From Desulfospira joergensenii DSM 10085 (lineage in GTDB: Bacteria; Desulfobacterota; Desulfobacteria; Desulfobacterales; Desulfobacteraceae), in NCBI RefSeq assembly GCF_000420085.1, contig NZ_ATUG01000002.1, positions 1,984,001 to 2,048,000 on the forward strand: DNA of 64,000 nt, given 5' to 3'. The notes under the pieces were generated by a model. It was given only the letters and a program-made list of their open reading frames with translations. It was not told the DNA's origin and made no database searches. The translations under genes and the position numbers were made by a program. Positions 8,890 through 16,920 of this stretch are shown one piece after another. The number at the start of each line of letters is the position of its first letter. Within the stretch, counting starts at the first letter, position 1.

Positions 8890-11436
8890 TCAGATGACCG
8901 GAGCCGAACGGATACCGAGTTTCTGACTCTCTTTTCCCCCATGGGAGTTGATCTTTTTATAGAGGACTTCTGCCTGGATGGGCTTGGCCATATAATCGTT
9001 CATACCCGCTTCCAGACAGTTTTCCCGGTCTCCTTCCATGACATTTGCGGTCATGGCGATGATGGGAACCTCTCCGGCCGGCCCCTCCATTTCCCGGATG
9101 ATCCGGGTGGCCTGGAACCCGTCCATTCCAGGCATCTGGATGTCCATGAGGATGAGGTCGTAGCCGGTTTTCTCCAGGGCCTGAACCGCCTCCTTTCCAT
9201 TGGCCACCACGTCTGCCGCATATCCCAGTTTTTTGAGCATGATCCGGGCCACGTTCTGGTTGACCGGGTTGTCTTCGGCCAGGAGAATTCGGAGTTTCTT
9301 TTTTTTCTGCTCGGCAAGGGTATATTTGGTCACCAGGGGCCTGGCGCTTCTCCCTGTTTTCTGGCTTTCACCTGGGGGGCCGGACAGAACGCTGACAATG
9401 GCGTCATAGAGGTCCGACTGTTTGACAGGCTTGCTGAAATAGCCGTCAAACCCGATTTCCCTCATCCGGGCCGCATCCCCCCGGATGCCCCCGGATGAGA
9501 GCAGGATCAGTCTGGCCGGGGAAAGATCCGGGTCTTTTTTGATTTTTTGGGCCAGCTCAACCCCGTCCATTCCCGGCATCATCATATCAATGATTACGGC
9601 CTGGAAGGGCCTGGAAGCCCCAACTGCTTTTTCCATCTCATCAAGGGCTTCTTTGGCCGAAGAGACCGCTGTTGAGGAGCATTCCCAGGAATCCAGAAAG
9701 GTGAGAATGATTTCACGGTTCAGGGCGTTGTCGTCAACGACCAGGATCCGGCATTTTCGGATATCTGCGGTAAAGTGGCCGGCGCCGGGTATTTGTTTCT
9801 CCCCGGGCTGTTTTTCAAAGGGAAGTGTGAACCAGAATTCTGACCCTTTCCCCTCAACAGACTCAAAACCGATCTCCCCTCCCATGATCCCGACCAGACG
9901 TTTGGAAATGGCCAGACCCAGTCCGGTCCCGCCGAATTGCCGGGTGGTGGAGGCGTCTACCTGGGAAAAGGATTTGAAAAGCCGGTCCTTCCGGTCTTCG
10001 GGAATGCCGATGCCGGTATCCTTTACCCTGAAGATCAGTTCCGCAGTCTCTTGGGTTTCATTTTTTGTCTCCACCCGGATACTGACCTGGCCGTTTAAAG
10101 TAAACTTAATGGCATTGGCAGCCAGGTTCAGGATGATCTGCCGGAGTCGTCCGGGATCGCCCCTTACCAGGGAGGGGACTTCCGGAGAGACCAAACAGGC
10201 GATTTCCAGACCTTTTTCATGGGCCTTGAATCCGAGGAGGTCCATGATTTCTTCAAGGGTGATTCTCAGGTCAAAATCCATGCTCTCACATTCCAGTTTC
10301 CCGGCTTCTATTTTTGAAAAATCAAGGATGTCGTTGATGATCTCCAGGAGGGCTTCCGAGGAGATCTTGATATTATTTGCATAGTCTTTTTCGGTTTTAC
10401 CCAGGCCGGAGTCCAGGAGGAACTGGGTCATACCCATGATGCCGTTCATGGGGGTGCGGATCTCATGGCTCATATTGGCGAGAAACTGGCTTTTGGCCCG
10501 GCTGGCATCTTCAGCCTCTTCCTTTGCTGTTTTAAGGGCCTGTTCCGCTTTTTTCCGTTCCCTGTTTTCCGCCTTGAGTTTTTCGTTGGCAATGGTGATC
10601 TCCCGGGTTCTTTCGGCCACTTTTTCCTCAAGGCGGTTCTTGTAATCCTTAAGCTTGTTAAAGGAATTCTCCAACTGGCCTGCCATATCGTTGAATGTTC
10701 CTGCCAGCAGGCTGATTTCATCTTTCCCCCTGACCACTGCCCTCTGTTCGAGGTTTCCATGGGAAAAGGCCTGGGCACAGTCTTTCAGATCGGATATGGG
10801 CCGGGTCAGGCTTTGGGTCAGCAGGATGCCGAGGAAAAGAAGGAAAACCAGGATCAGGACATATCCCGCAATATATAGGATGAGCCGTTCCCTGGCTTTT
10901 TGCTGAATCAGAAGACTGGTTTGGGCCACATGCTTTTCCATAACCTCCACCAAATCCTGGATCTGCCGGCCGATCCGGTGGCCGGTTTTTGAAGTCTGAA
11001 AGGCCATTCCCACGGGCCGGGCATGCTCCTCGTCCCGGGTGGTCTGGATCTTCTGGATTTGAGTGATAAAACCATCCAGATCCTTTGAAAGGTCGGCCAG
11101 GAGAGATTGAGCATCTTTTGCCAGAATCAGCTTTTCCGCCTCGGCAAGAAGCGTTCTTGCTTTTTGGGCTTCATCCAGGGCGTTTCCCGCAGACGGCAGA
11201 TCATCCTGGATGAACCGGAACAGATCAAGACGGGACTGAACCACCCGGGCAGATGTCATGAGCAGGAGGCGTTCCGAGCGGGTGTCCACCTCGATCAACC
11301 GATTCACGCTCTCCTTGTTCAGACGCTGGAACATGGCCAGAAAGAGAATACTGAACCCCATCATCACGGCAATGAGCGTGAACACTGCAATGATTCTCAT
11401 CCTTACGGACAGGTTTCTAAAGGAAAGGTCTGTCAT
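8890..11436 (-). CDS. hybrid sensor histidine kinase with two receiver domains
   Basis: This 848-residue membrane kinase has a first transmembrane helix (about residues 14-36), a periplasmic helical sensor region of about 150 residues, a second helix (about 187-208), a HAMP linker, a coiled coil, a HisKA domain with phospho-acceptor His in SHEIRTPMNG (about 330), a HATPase domain with the N box and DTGIGIPED, and two receiver domains (VVDDNALN with acceptor in IDMMMPGMDG; LAEDNPVNQN with acceptor in MDIQMPGMDG). No Hpt domain is present, so the phosphate must move to a separate partner. The frame is open 34 codons further up, but ATG 11436 follows GGATGGAG and gives the family-like N-terminus. 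Signal and target are unknown. Confidence 0.93.
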   Translation of the reverse strand: MTDLSFRNLSVRMRIIAVFTLIAVMMGFSILFLAMFQRLNKESVNRLIEVDTRSERLLLMTSARVVQSRLDLFRFIQDDLPSAGNALDEAQKARTLLAEAEKLILAKDAQSLLADLSKDLDGFITQIQKIQTTRDEEHARPVGMAFQTSKTGHRIGRQIQDLVEVMEKHVAQTSLLIQQKARERLILYIAGYVLILVFLLFLGILLTQSLTRPISDLKDCAQAFSHGNLEQRAVVRGKDEISLLAGTFNDMAGQLENSFNKLKDYKNRLEEKVAERTREITIANEKLKAENRERKKAEQALKTAKEEAEDASRAKSQFLANMSHEIRTPMNGIMGMTQFLLDSGLGKTEKDYANNIKISSEALLEIINDILDFSKIEAGKLECESMDFDLRITLEEIMDLLGFKAHEKGLEIACLVSPEVPSLVRGDPGRLRQIILNLAANAIKFTLNGQVSIRVETKNETQETAELIFRVKDTGIGIPEDRKDRLFKSFSQVDASTTRQFGGTGLGLAISKRLVGIMGGEIGFESVEGKGSEFWFTLPFEKQPGEKQIPGAGHFTADIRKCRILVVDDNALNREIILTFLDSWECSSTAVSSAKEALDEMEKAVGASRPFQAVIIDMMMPGMDGVELAQKIKKDPDLSPARLILLSSGGIRGDAARMREIGFDGYFSKPVKQSDLYDAIVSVLSGPPGESQKTGRSARPLVTKYTLAEQKKKKLRILLAEDNPVNQNVARIMLKKLGYAADVVANGKEAVQALEKTGYDLILMDIQMPGMDGFQATRIIREMEGPAGEVPIIAMTANVMEGDRENCLEAGMNDYMAKPIQAEVLYKKINSHGGKESQKLGIRSAPVI

Positions 11437-11620
11437 GCTTGCACTCCATCCTAATTCAAGTCTGAGGTTTAAGGTAAACTTGTTGCGATTTTTATGCAAG
11501 GGCAGGATGGATTTGAATGATAAGGTCACGGTTGACAATTTGTCTGCAAAAGCCCAATATTCACTGGAATGTTCTCCGATGAAAAGGGGGACGATTTTTC
11601 AGATCTGATATGGGGAATAT

Positions 11621-12925
11621 ATGGCTGAGGGGAAAAAACGAATTTCATCGGGCATACCCGGTTTGGACAGGGTGCTCAACAGTTTGTACATCGGGGATAA
11701 CGTGGTCTGGCACGATACTGCCGGAAGCCTTGCCCTGGATTTTTGCCTGGAGTTTATCCAGAAATCCAGGGAACAGAAGAAATCCATTGTCTATGTTTCC
11801 TTTGACCGGTCCCCTAAGAATCTCATCGAAAAACTGGGGGGGCTGGCAGAAAATCAGCAGCTGACCATTCTGGATTGTTTTACCAACGGCAAGGGAGACA
11901 ATGCCCAGATTTTTAATAAATTTTACGAAAAAGACGGGGCCCAATGGCCTTATCAGGTCATCAAAATCACCCATCCTGAGAATCCTGACGCGGTTTTGGA
12001 GGCTATTCTGGGTCTTCATAGGACTCTTGCCAATGACGTTCGTTTTGTTTTTGAAAGTTTGACCGGTATGGCCGATCTCTGGGAGGGAGAAGGTCATGTT
12101 CTCAAGTTTTATTCCCATGCCTGTCCCCGCCTGTACGAACTGGATACCATCGCCTATTGGATTCTTGAAAAGGATGCCCATTCAGGAAAGCTTAAAGCCC
12201 ACATCAATCAGATAGCCCAGGTGGCTGTCGATTTGTCAATTGATCAGGGCCGGACCCGGCTTAAGGTTATAAAGGCAGAAAACCGCACTCCGAAGATGTC
12301 TGGTCAGTTCCTTACTTATGTCAAAGATGGGGATGGTTTTTTAATTGAAGGGGAAAAAGATACCGGGCCCCGGCACGACCTGGGAGGGATGATCCGGACC
12401 TTCCGGAAACAGCAGGGTATGTCTCAGAAAGAGCTGTCCCGGCTTGTGGGCGTTACCGCCAGTAATATCTCACAGATTGAAACCAATCAGGTGTTTCCAT
12501 CCATACCTGCCCTCTACAGAATCGCGGAGCATCTTTCAGTTCATGTCAGGGCGTTTTTTCAGGAAGAGGGCCTGGGTGAAAATGTAATTTTCCCCTCTGA
12601 ACAGGGGATCCCGGTCCAGGTGTCCGGAGGATGCGAAAAAGATATAGAAATATATCAGATCACACCCTTTGACATGGATGGAAGAGCACAGTTGTTTCTG
12701 GTCCGGATTTTTCCCGGGGCCCGGTTGACCTCACATTTTTTCCGGCACAAGGGAGAGGAAATCGGCTATGTGCTTTCGGGAGAGTTGGACATGGTATATC
12801 AAGGGCAGCGTCAGACTCTCCGGGAGAATGACACGGTTTGTTTTAGGACCGACAGCCCGGCACAGTGGATCAATAAGACCCTGGATTTTACCAGGATTTT
12901 CTGGATAAATCTCAAGGGGAATTAG
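11621..12925 (+). CDS. degenerate KaiC-like ATPase domain fused to HTH and cupin domains
   Basis: This 434-residue protein has three parts. Residues 1-235 look like a RadA/KaiC-type domain (SGIPGLDRVLNSLYIGDNVVW, then KSIVYVSFDRSPKNLIEKL), but the phosphate-binding loop is lost: where GxxGxGKT should stand the protein reads HDTAGSLALDF, and the Walker B aspartate is replaced in FVFESLTG. Residues 248-305 are an XRE-type helix-turn-helix (FRKQQGMSQKELSRLVGVTASNISQIE). The last 110 residues are a cupin barrel (FFRHKGEEIGYVLSGELDM). It is probably a DNA-binding regulator sensing a small molecule, with a nucleotide fold that no longer hydrolyses ATP. It converges on the glutamate-synthase-family gene. 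Confidence 0.85.
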   Translation: MAEGKKRISSGIPGLDRVLNSLYIGDNVVWHDTAGSLALDFCLEFIQKSREQKKSIVYVSFDRSPKNLIEKLGGLAENQQLTILDCFTNGKGDNAQIFNKFYEKDGAQWPYQVIKITHPENPDAVLEAILGLHRTLANDVRFVFESLTGMADLWEGEGHVLKFYSHACPRLYELDTIAYWILEKDAHSGKLKAHINQIAQVAVDLSIDQGRTRLKVIKAENRTPKMSGQFLTYVKDGDGFLIEGEKDTGPRHDLGGMIRTFRKQQGMSQKELSRLVGVTASNISQIETNQVFPSIPALYRIAEHLSVHVRAFFQEEGLGENVIFPSEQGIPVQVSGGCEKDIEIYQITPFDMDGRAQLFLVRIFPGARLTSHFFRHKGEEIGYVLSGELDMVYQGQRQTLRENDTVCFRTDSPAQWINKTLDFTRIFWINLKGN

Positions 12926-12960
12926 CCGGAAAAGAGACTTATAATAACGCTCTTTCCCGG
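12926..12960. terminator. candidate two-way terminator hairpin between convergent genes
   Basis: Arms CCGGAAAAGAG (12926-12936) and CTCTTTCCCGG (12950-12960) pair with one mismatch around a 13-nt AT-rich loop. It lies just after the stop of the HTH-cupin gene and before the stop of the opposing gene, the right place for a shared terminator. There is no clear T-run, so it may work weakly or with Rho. Confidence 0.5.
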
Positions 12961-12979
12961 ATAGTTTGACCCTTTGGAA

Positions 12980-14638
12980 TCAGGAGTTCAGAATTTTTTT
13001 CGCACTTTCGTTGTTTACATCTGTCACATGGGGAATTCCGGTTTCCTGGGCGGTTTCCCGGTTGCCGGAAAAAATTTCACTCCGGGTGATCTGGTTCAGG
13101 GAAAATTTTCTTGCCCCGGCCATAAGCTGCTGGAGACCGCAGCCCAGCTTATCCGCCTGGGTATAGAAGGCAATTGCCCCGTAAGGGATGCGGGCCAGTT
13201 CATCCTTGCCCAATTTTTTCTCAAGGTCATGGTAACCGGCAAATATTTCATCCGCTGTTTTTCCGACTTCCAGGACGGTTTTGGGCAGTTCATTCCAGTT
13301 GCCGTTGACATCGGCCCTTCGTTCGGGATGGATGGCCCCTTCAATGTTGGCCCCAAGGAAGCCCGGAACCATTATGGCCCGGCCCATGCAGATGAGTTTG
13401 GTATAGGGTGCGCCCAGGGCAAGGGCCTTGAATATGTGGTCTTCAAGGGCAAATCCGCCGGCAAAGGACATATCAACCACATTTTTCCCCTTGGCCGACA
13501 GAATACCGGCATATTCATGGGCTTTGGCGTGCAGGTGAATTGAGGGCACTCCCCAGCTCTGCATCATATTCCAGGGGCTCATTCCGGTTCCACCACCGGA
13601 CCCGTCTATGGTCAGAAGGTCTAATTCTGCGTCGGTGGCGAATTTGATGGCCATGGCCAGTTCTTCCATGCCATAGGATCCTGTTTTTAAAGTGATCCTT
13701 TCAAACCCAAGTCCTCTGAGGTACTCCACGGAATTCATGAAATCTTCCTGGACCTGGCTTGCCGTGCCCAGGTTGGTCGAGCCCAGGCGGCTGTGGCGGG
13801 CAAAGGATTTGATCGCTCCCTGCTCAAAACCCTGCTGGACTTCAGATAGGGATGGGTCAGGGTCAACCACATATCCTCTTTGTTTCAGGAACATGGCATA
13901 ATCCATACTTCGGACCTGGATCTCTCCGCCGATATTTTTGGCGCCCTGGCCCCATTTCAATTCGATGATGCATTTATCTCCATACTTGTCCACAACGTAT
14001 TCTGCCACACCGTTTCGCGTGTCTTCCACATTCAGCTGGACAATGATGGCCCCATAGCCGTCAAAATATCTTAAATAGGTCTCGATTCTCCGGTCCAGTT
14101 CCGGAGCCCTGAGGATTTTTCCTTTCCGGTCCTGCTGGGGGGAAATTTCCGAGTCGCGGTCCACACCGACTACATTTTCTCCGATAACCACGGGAATACC
14201 GATGAGTGCTCCACCTACGGCAAAAGAATCCCAGTACTTTTCAGCGATAAAGGTGGAACCCAGGGCTCCGGTCATCATGGGCATCCGGATTTTTGTTTTT
14301 ACTCGTTTACCGAACTGGGTCTCAAGATTTACATTGGGAAAAATACAGTCATCCGGATGGCTAGTCAGACCCGGGTTGAGCCCTGAAGCACCATAGGCAT
14401 ATCCCTGAATCCTAACAGAGTTATAAGACACACCGAGATGGGTTGTGTTGTTTGCACCGGCCGTGACCAGGCCGAAGCTCCTCGGGTACAATAATTTTCG
14501 TCCCACCATGGAGGACAGCCAGGTTTCGCATTTGCCCTGGCAGTCGGCCCTGCATAGGGTGCAAAGACTTGATTCACATGGATTCCCTCTGTTTTTTGTT
14601 CCCAGCGCGTCGTTTCCTTTGGAAAATCTCATTTCCAT
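12980..14638 (-). CDS. FMN-binding glutamate synthase family protein
   Basis: This 552-residue protein is of the stand-alone glutamate-synthase-like family (the FMN/synthase domain of GltB without the glutaminase part). An N-terminal cysteine group CTLCRADCQGKC (about residues 26-37) precedes the TIM-barrel synthase domain; the segment LTIDGSGGGTGMSPW (about 328-342) is the flavin and substrate loop typical of GltB. The cysteines after it that in GltB bind the 3Fe-4S cluster are not obvious, so activity as a true glutamate synthase is uncertain. The ATG follows GGAGATTGACGG. The gene faces the HTH-cupin regulator, which may control it. Confidence 0.88.
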   Translation of the reverse strand: MEMRFSKGNDALGTKNRGNPCESSLCTLCRADCQGKCETWLSSMVGRKLLYPRSFGLVTAGANNTTHLGVSYNSVRIQGYAYGASGLNPGLTSHPDDCIFPNVNLETQFGKRVKTKIRMPMMTGALGSTFIAEKYWDSFAVGGALIGIPVVIGENVVGVDRDSEISPQQDRKGKILRAPELDRRIETYLRYFDGYGAIIVQLNVEDTRNGVAEYVVDKYGDKCIIELKWGQGAKNIGGEIQVRSMDYAMFLKQRGYVVDPDPSLSEVQQGFEQGAIKSFARHSRLGSTNLGTASQVQEDFMNSVEYLRGLGFERITLKTGSYGMEELAMAIKFATDAELDLLTIDGSGGGTGMSPWNMMQSWGVPSIHLHAKAHEYAGILSAKGKNVVDMSFAGGFALEDHIFKALALGAPYTKLICMGRAIMVPGFLGANIEGAIHPERRADVNGNWNELPKTVLEVGKTADEIFAGYHDLEKKLGKDELARIPYGAIAFYTQADKLGCGLQQLMAGARKFSLNQITRSEIFSGNRETAQETGIPHVTDVNNESAKKILNS

Positions 14639-14782
14639 CCGTCAATCTCCTTTTTGTGAAAAATTTAGGGAAAAATATTTCCATTCGTCAGCGCCCTTGC
14701 TGAGAAAAACCATCTGCCAGCCCCTTTGCTGTCAAAAAGCAGTACAGGATACAAGTATATGGAAGAAAAATTTATGTCAACT

Positions 14783-14836
14783 TAATATTTACTATAATAA
14801 TTAAGTAATACTGAATAATTATTATAGTAAATATTA
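14783..14836. repeat. perfect 21-bp AT-rich inverted repeat upstream of the glutamate-synthase-family gene
   Basis: The arms 14783-14803 (beginning TAATATTTACTATAA) and 14816-14836 (ending TTATAGTAAATATTA) are exact reverse complements over 21 bp, separated by 12 nt. It lies about 145 bp upstream of the glutamate-synthase-family start, inside a very AT-rich stretch unlike the surrounding DNA. It may be an operator for a dimeric regulator or a hairpin in the 5' leader. The rest of the 14639-14944 gap holds no gene I can support. Confidence 0.7.
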
Positions 14837-14944
14837 TATATACTGTTATTTTATAAAAAATAGAGGGGGGCGTAAAAACAAAGGCTATGGCAACGGTAAT
14901 TCGTCCGATGGAAATACCTGGGACGATTTTTCCGTTAGGCTAAA

Positions 14945-15157
14945 TTGGCTCTGGCCGGTGTGGGGGAAAATCAATTTGTAAGTCAGGAACTCAATGGCTT
15001 AAAAGGGCTGTTACCCATTTGCAACGAGTGCAACAGGATCCGGGATGAACAGGCGAAATGGTGGCCTTTGGAAGCCTATATCAGCAAGAAAACAGAAGCC
15101 GACTTTACCCACATCATCTGCCTGGACTGCAAAGAGATATTTTACGGCGATTTATAG
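14945..15157 (+). pseudogene. remnant of a signalling-protein C-terminal domain (ICxxCxxIRD type)
   Basis: The 70 residues read from a TTG match a tail found at the C-terminus of many deltaproteobacterial histidine kinases and response regulators, with LNGLKGLLPICNECNRIRD, then W and a final CLDC. The four cysteines could form a zinc site. Here nothing kinase- or receiver-like precedes it: a TAG stands in frame just upstream and the start has no good ribosome binding site. I take it as the remaining end of a decayed signalling gene, though a free-standing small zinc protein is possible. Confidence 0.5.
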
Positions 15158-15169
15158 GGAAGAGAACAC

Positions 15170-15661
15170 CTATAGCTTTAGTTGATAAAATTTTGTATCC
15201 ACCTTCATGATTGGAAATGATTCCGGCAGGCCCTGCTTTTCAATTTCAATAAAATGATTTTTTTCGTAGAACCGGTGGGCAGCCAGGAACCTGGGAGTTG
15301 TCCCCAGATAGATCTCTTTGACGTCTTTTGCCCGGGCCCATGAGATAAGGGTTTGCAAAAGCTTTTTGGCCGTGCCGGTTTGACCGCCGCGAAAGTCTTT
15401 CCTGACAAACATCTTCCTCAGGGCGGCCATTTGATTGCCGATGTCCAAAAGGGCAATGCTTCCCACCACATTGTCCCCATGTTCAGCCACCCAGAAATTT
15501 CCCTTCCGGGATTGATAAAATTCGGGAATATTCGTTAAATCGGGCTGATCGTCTGCGGTTATGGGAAGGCCGAATTCATTTTGCTGGATATGAACAATGA
15601 GATCGATTAGAGCCGGGCCCTGTTCATTTCCAAAGGGGGATATTCTGATGTTTTTTCCCAT
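15170..15661 (-). CDS. GNAT family N-acetyltransferase
   Basis: This 163-residue protein is a GNAT acetyltransferase, transferring acetyl from acetyl-CoA to an unknown amine. Motif A is seen around residues 80-110 (MFVRKDFRGGQTGTAKKLLQTLI, with the R/Q-x-x-G-x-G/A pyrophosphate loop as RGGQTGTA), followed by FLAAHRFYEKNHFIEI, the C-terminal motif B. It lies 13 bp downstream of the marR-like gene in the same direction, so the two form an operon under the palindrome at 16201-16243. MarR-GNAT pairs are common; the substrate is not indicated. Confidence 0.88.
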   Translation of the reverse strand: MGKNIRISPFGNEQGPALIDLIVHIQQNEFGLPITADDQPDLTNIPEFYQSRKGNFWVAEHGDNVVGSIALLDIGNQMAALRKMFVRKDFRGGQTGTAKKLLQTLISWARAKDVKEIYLGTTPRFLAAHRFYEKNHFIEIEKQGLPESFPIMKVDTKFYQLKL

Positions 15662-15674
15662 GGTTCTCCTTGTT

Positions 15675-16184
15675 TTACTCCCGGTTTAATTCCGGGATCC
15701 CCTGGGCCACTTTTTCCAACAGCCGGGTCAGGGTCATCTGTTCATTCCCGGTTAGCCCATCCATGAGATGGTGGATCCGGGACCAATAGTCCGGCAGCAG
15801 AGTTTCCAGCACATCCTTTCCCCCAGGAGTAAGTTTTAGGTTCATCTTTCTGCGGTCATTCCCATGGGGAATTCTTTGGACCAGGCCATCCCTGGCCAGT
15901 CCTTCAATTAATCCCGTCATGGTGGCACGGGTTACGCCGATCTGTTCCGCCAGAATCGAGGGCCGGGTCAGTTTGTCCGGTTCCCGGTTCATGACAATGA
16001 GAATAAGGAAGCGTCCCTGGGACAGGCCGTATCTTCTGAGCAGGGTTTCAAATCCGGTTAAAAGGTCGCTTCCCACCCGAAGGAGGGTCACCGTGGCTTT
16101 AACCGATGAGGGATCCATTTCCCTGTACCGCTGGGCAAGATCTTGAAACTCCTTTTGGGTGGGTTGATCCAATAGATAAAACAT
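15675..16184 (-). CDS. MarR family transcriptional regulator
   Basis: This 169-residue protein has the MarR winged helix: an N-terminal dimer helix, then LLRRYGLSQGRFLILIVM, the recognition region LAEQIGVTRATMTGLIEGLARDGLV (about residues 80-105) and the wing IPHGNDRRKMNLKLTPGGKDVL with the conserved D-R-R. It probably represses its own operon with the GNAT gene through the palindrome 17 bp upstream. The ligand is unknown. The start ATG is consistent with family length. Confidence 0.92.
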   Translation of the reverse strand: MFYLLDQPTQKEFQDLAQRYREMDPSSVKATVTLLRVGSDLLTGFETLLRRYGLSQGRFLILIVMNREPDKLTRPSILAEQIGVTRATMTGLIEGLARDGLVQRIPHGNDRRKMNLKLTPGGKDVLETLLPDYWSRIHHLMDGLTGNEQMTLTRLLEKVAQGIPELNRE

Positions 16185-16200
16185 ATGACTTTCTGCCGGT

Positions 16201-16243
16201 TTATTTGATTAGCTGGCTAACTATATGGGAGCTAATCAAATAA
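16201..16243. promoter_or_regulatory. palindromic operator upstream of marR-GNAT operon
   Basis: TTATTTGATTAGCT (16201-16214) and AGCTAATCAAATAA (16230-16243) are perfect inverted 14-bp arms with a 15-nt spacer; a smaller palindrome TTAGC-TG-GCTAA overlaps the left arm. It ends 17 bp before the marR-like start codon, so it is the likely self-regulation site. The following stretch to 16478 has no gene I can support. Confidence 0.7.
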
Positions 16244-16478
16244 ATCAACCTTTTTCCGGCAAATGGGGTTGAAGAATGTATTTTTTAAAGGAGGAGCCCT
16301 TATCCCGGGACAATAAAATACCCGCCATGGTGACCCATGGAAAAAGAGAAATTTCCATATGCCCTGCAATGGGCTCAGGGATTGGATACAGCCGGGATAG
16401 AGGGCTCGGCCCCAGAAGGGTTGGAGAATTCCGGCCTGAAAAGGGCTTTGGTTTTTTTGTTTGGATGGCCGGCAGAGA

Positions 16479-16796
16479 TTAGAGGATTTCCAGACCTGCC
16501 TCTTTCCATCCGCTGATTCCCTTGTCCAAAACCTGGACCCCGGTGTATCCCTGTTCCGTATATTGAGCGGCAAGACCTGCCGCTGAGCTGTCCCCGGCTC
16601 AGCCTCAGTAGAAGATAATGCTTGTATCCTTTGACAGATCCGGTTTCATCTTCTCAAATTCGCTCATGGGAATGGCCCCGGCAAGGTGGGCCTGGGCCTT
16701 GAATTTGTCGTCGTCGTAGATACAGACCAGAAGGGATAAGCCTGAGTCCACAGCGGCCTTTGCCTCTTGGGCGGATATTCGGTGTATGCGGGTCAT
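16479..16796 (-). CDS. rhodanese-like protein with two in-frame UGA codons (candidate selenoprotein)
   Basis: Read through two TGA codons, this frame gives one 105-residue single-domain rhodanese ending at TAA 16479. The N-terminal part has RISAQEAKAAVDSG and HLAGAIPMSEFEKM, the usual rhodanese start and the A-x-L/H-I-P loop. At the active site the protein reads TSIIFY-U-G-U-AGDSSAAGLA, where relatives have cysteine after Y or two residues later; codons 64 and 66 are both TGA (16605-16607 and 16599-16601). The rest, YTEQGYTGVQVLDKGISGWKEAG, is a typical rhodanese C-terminus in the same frame, which rules out a simple truncation. The ATG is not far from an AGGAG-like site. It lies alone between the MarR operon and the radical-SAM gene. 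Confidence 0.8.
16582..16603 (-). promoter_or_regulatory. candidate bacterial SECIS hairpin in the rhodanese gene
   Basis: In the mRNA, starting one base after the first UGA, GCUGAGC pairs with GCUCAGC (7 bp) around the 8-nt loop CGGGGACA. The second UGA lies within the 5' arm. G residues in the apical loop close behind the UGA are what bacterial SECIS elements show. The distance is at the short end of the known range, so this is a candidate only. Confidence 0.5.
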
Positions 16797-16920
16797 CTCA
16801 AGAACTCCTTTAGATTAAAGTCTTTGTCCGGGGGGGAATACAGATAATGATATGCATGATCTTTTGATTATCAAATCAAAAAGAGAGGCCGGATTTGCCT
16901 GGGAACTGGAGACCGGAGGT

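Noticed and set aside
9485..10384. Open frame opposite the hybrid kinase
   Set aside because: Product is Ser/Arg/Ile rich with no domain; the kinase on the other strand has all catalytic motifs.
16276..16482. Short plus-strand frame between the MarR operon and the rhodanese
   Set aside because: It has a good-looking AGGAGG nearby but at the wrong place, and the product has no recognisable sequence; its end overlaps the rhodanese gene.
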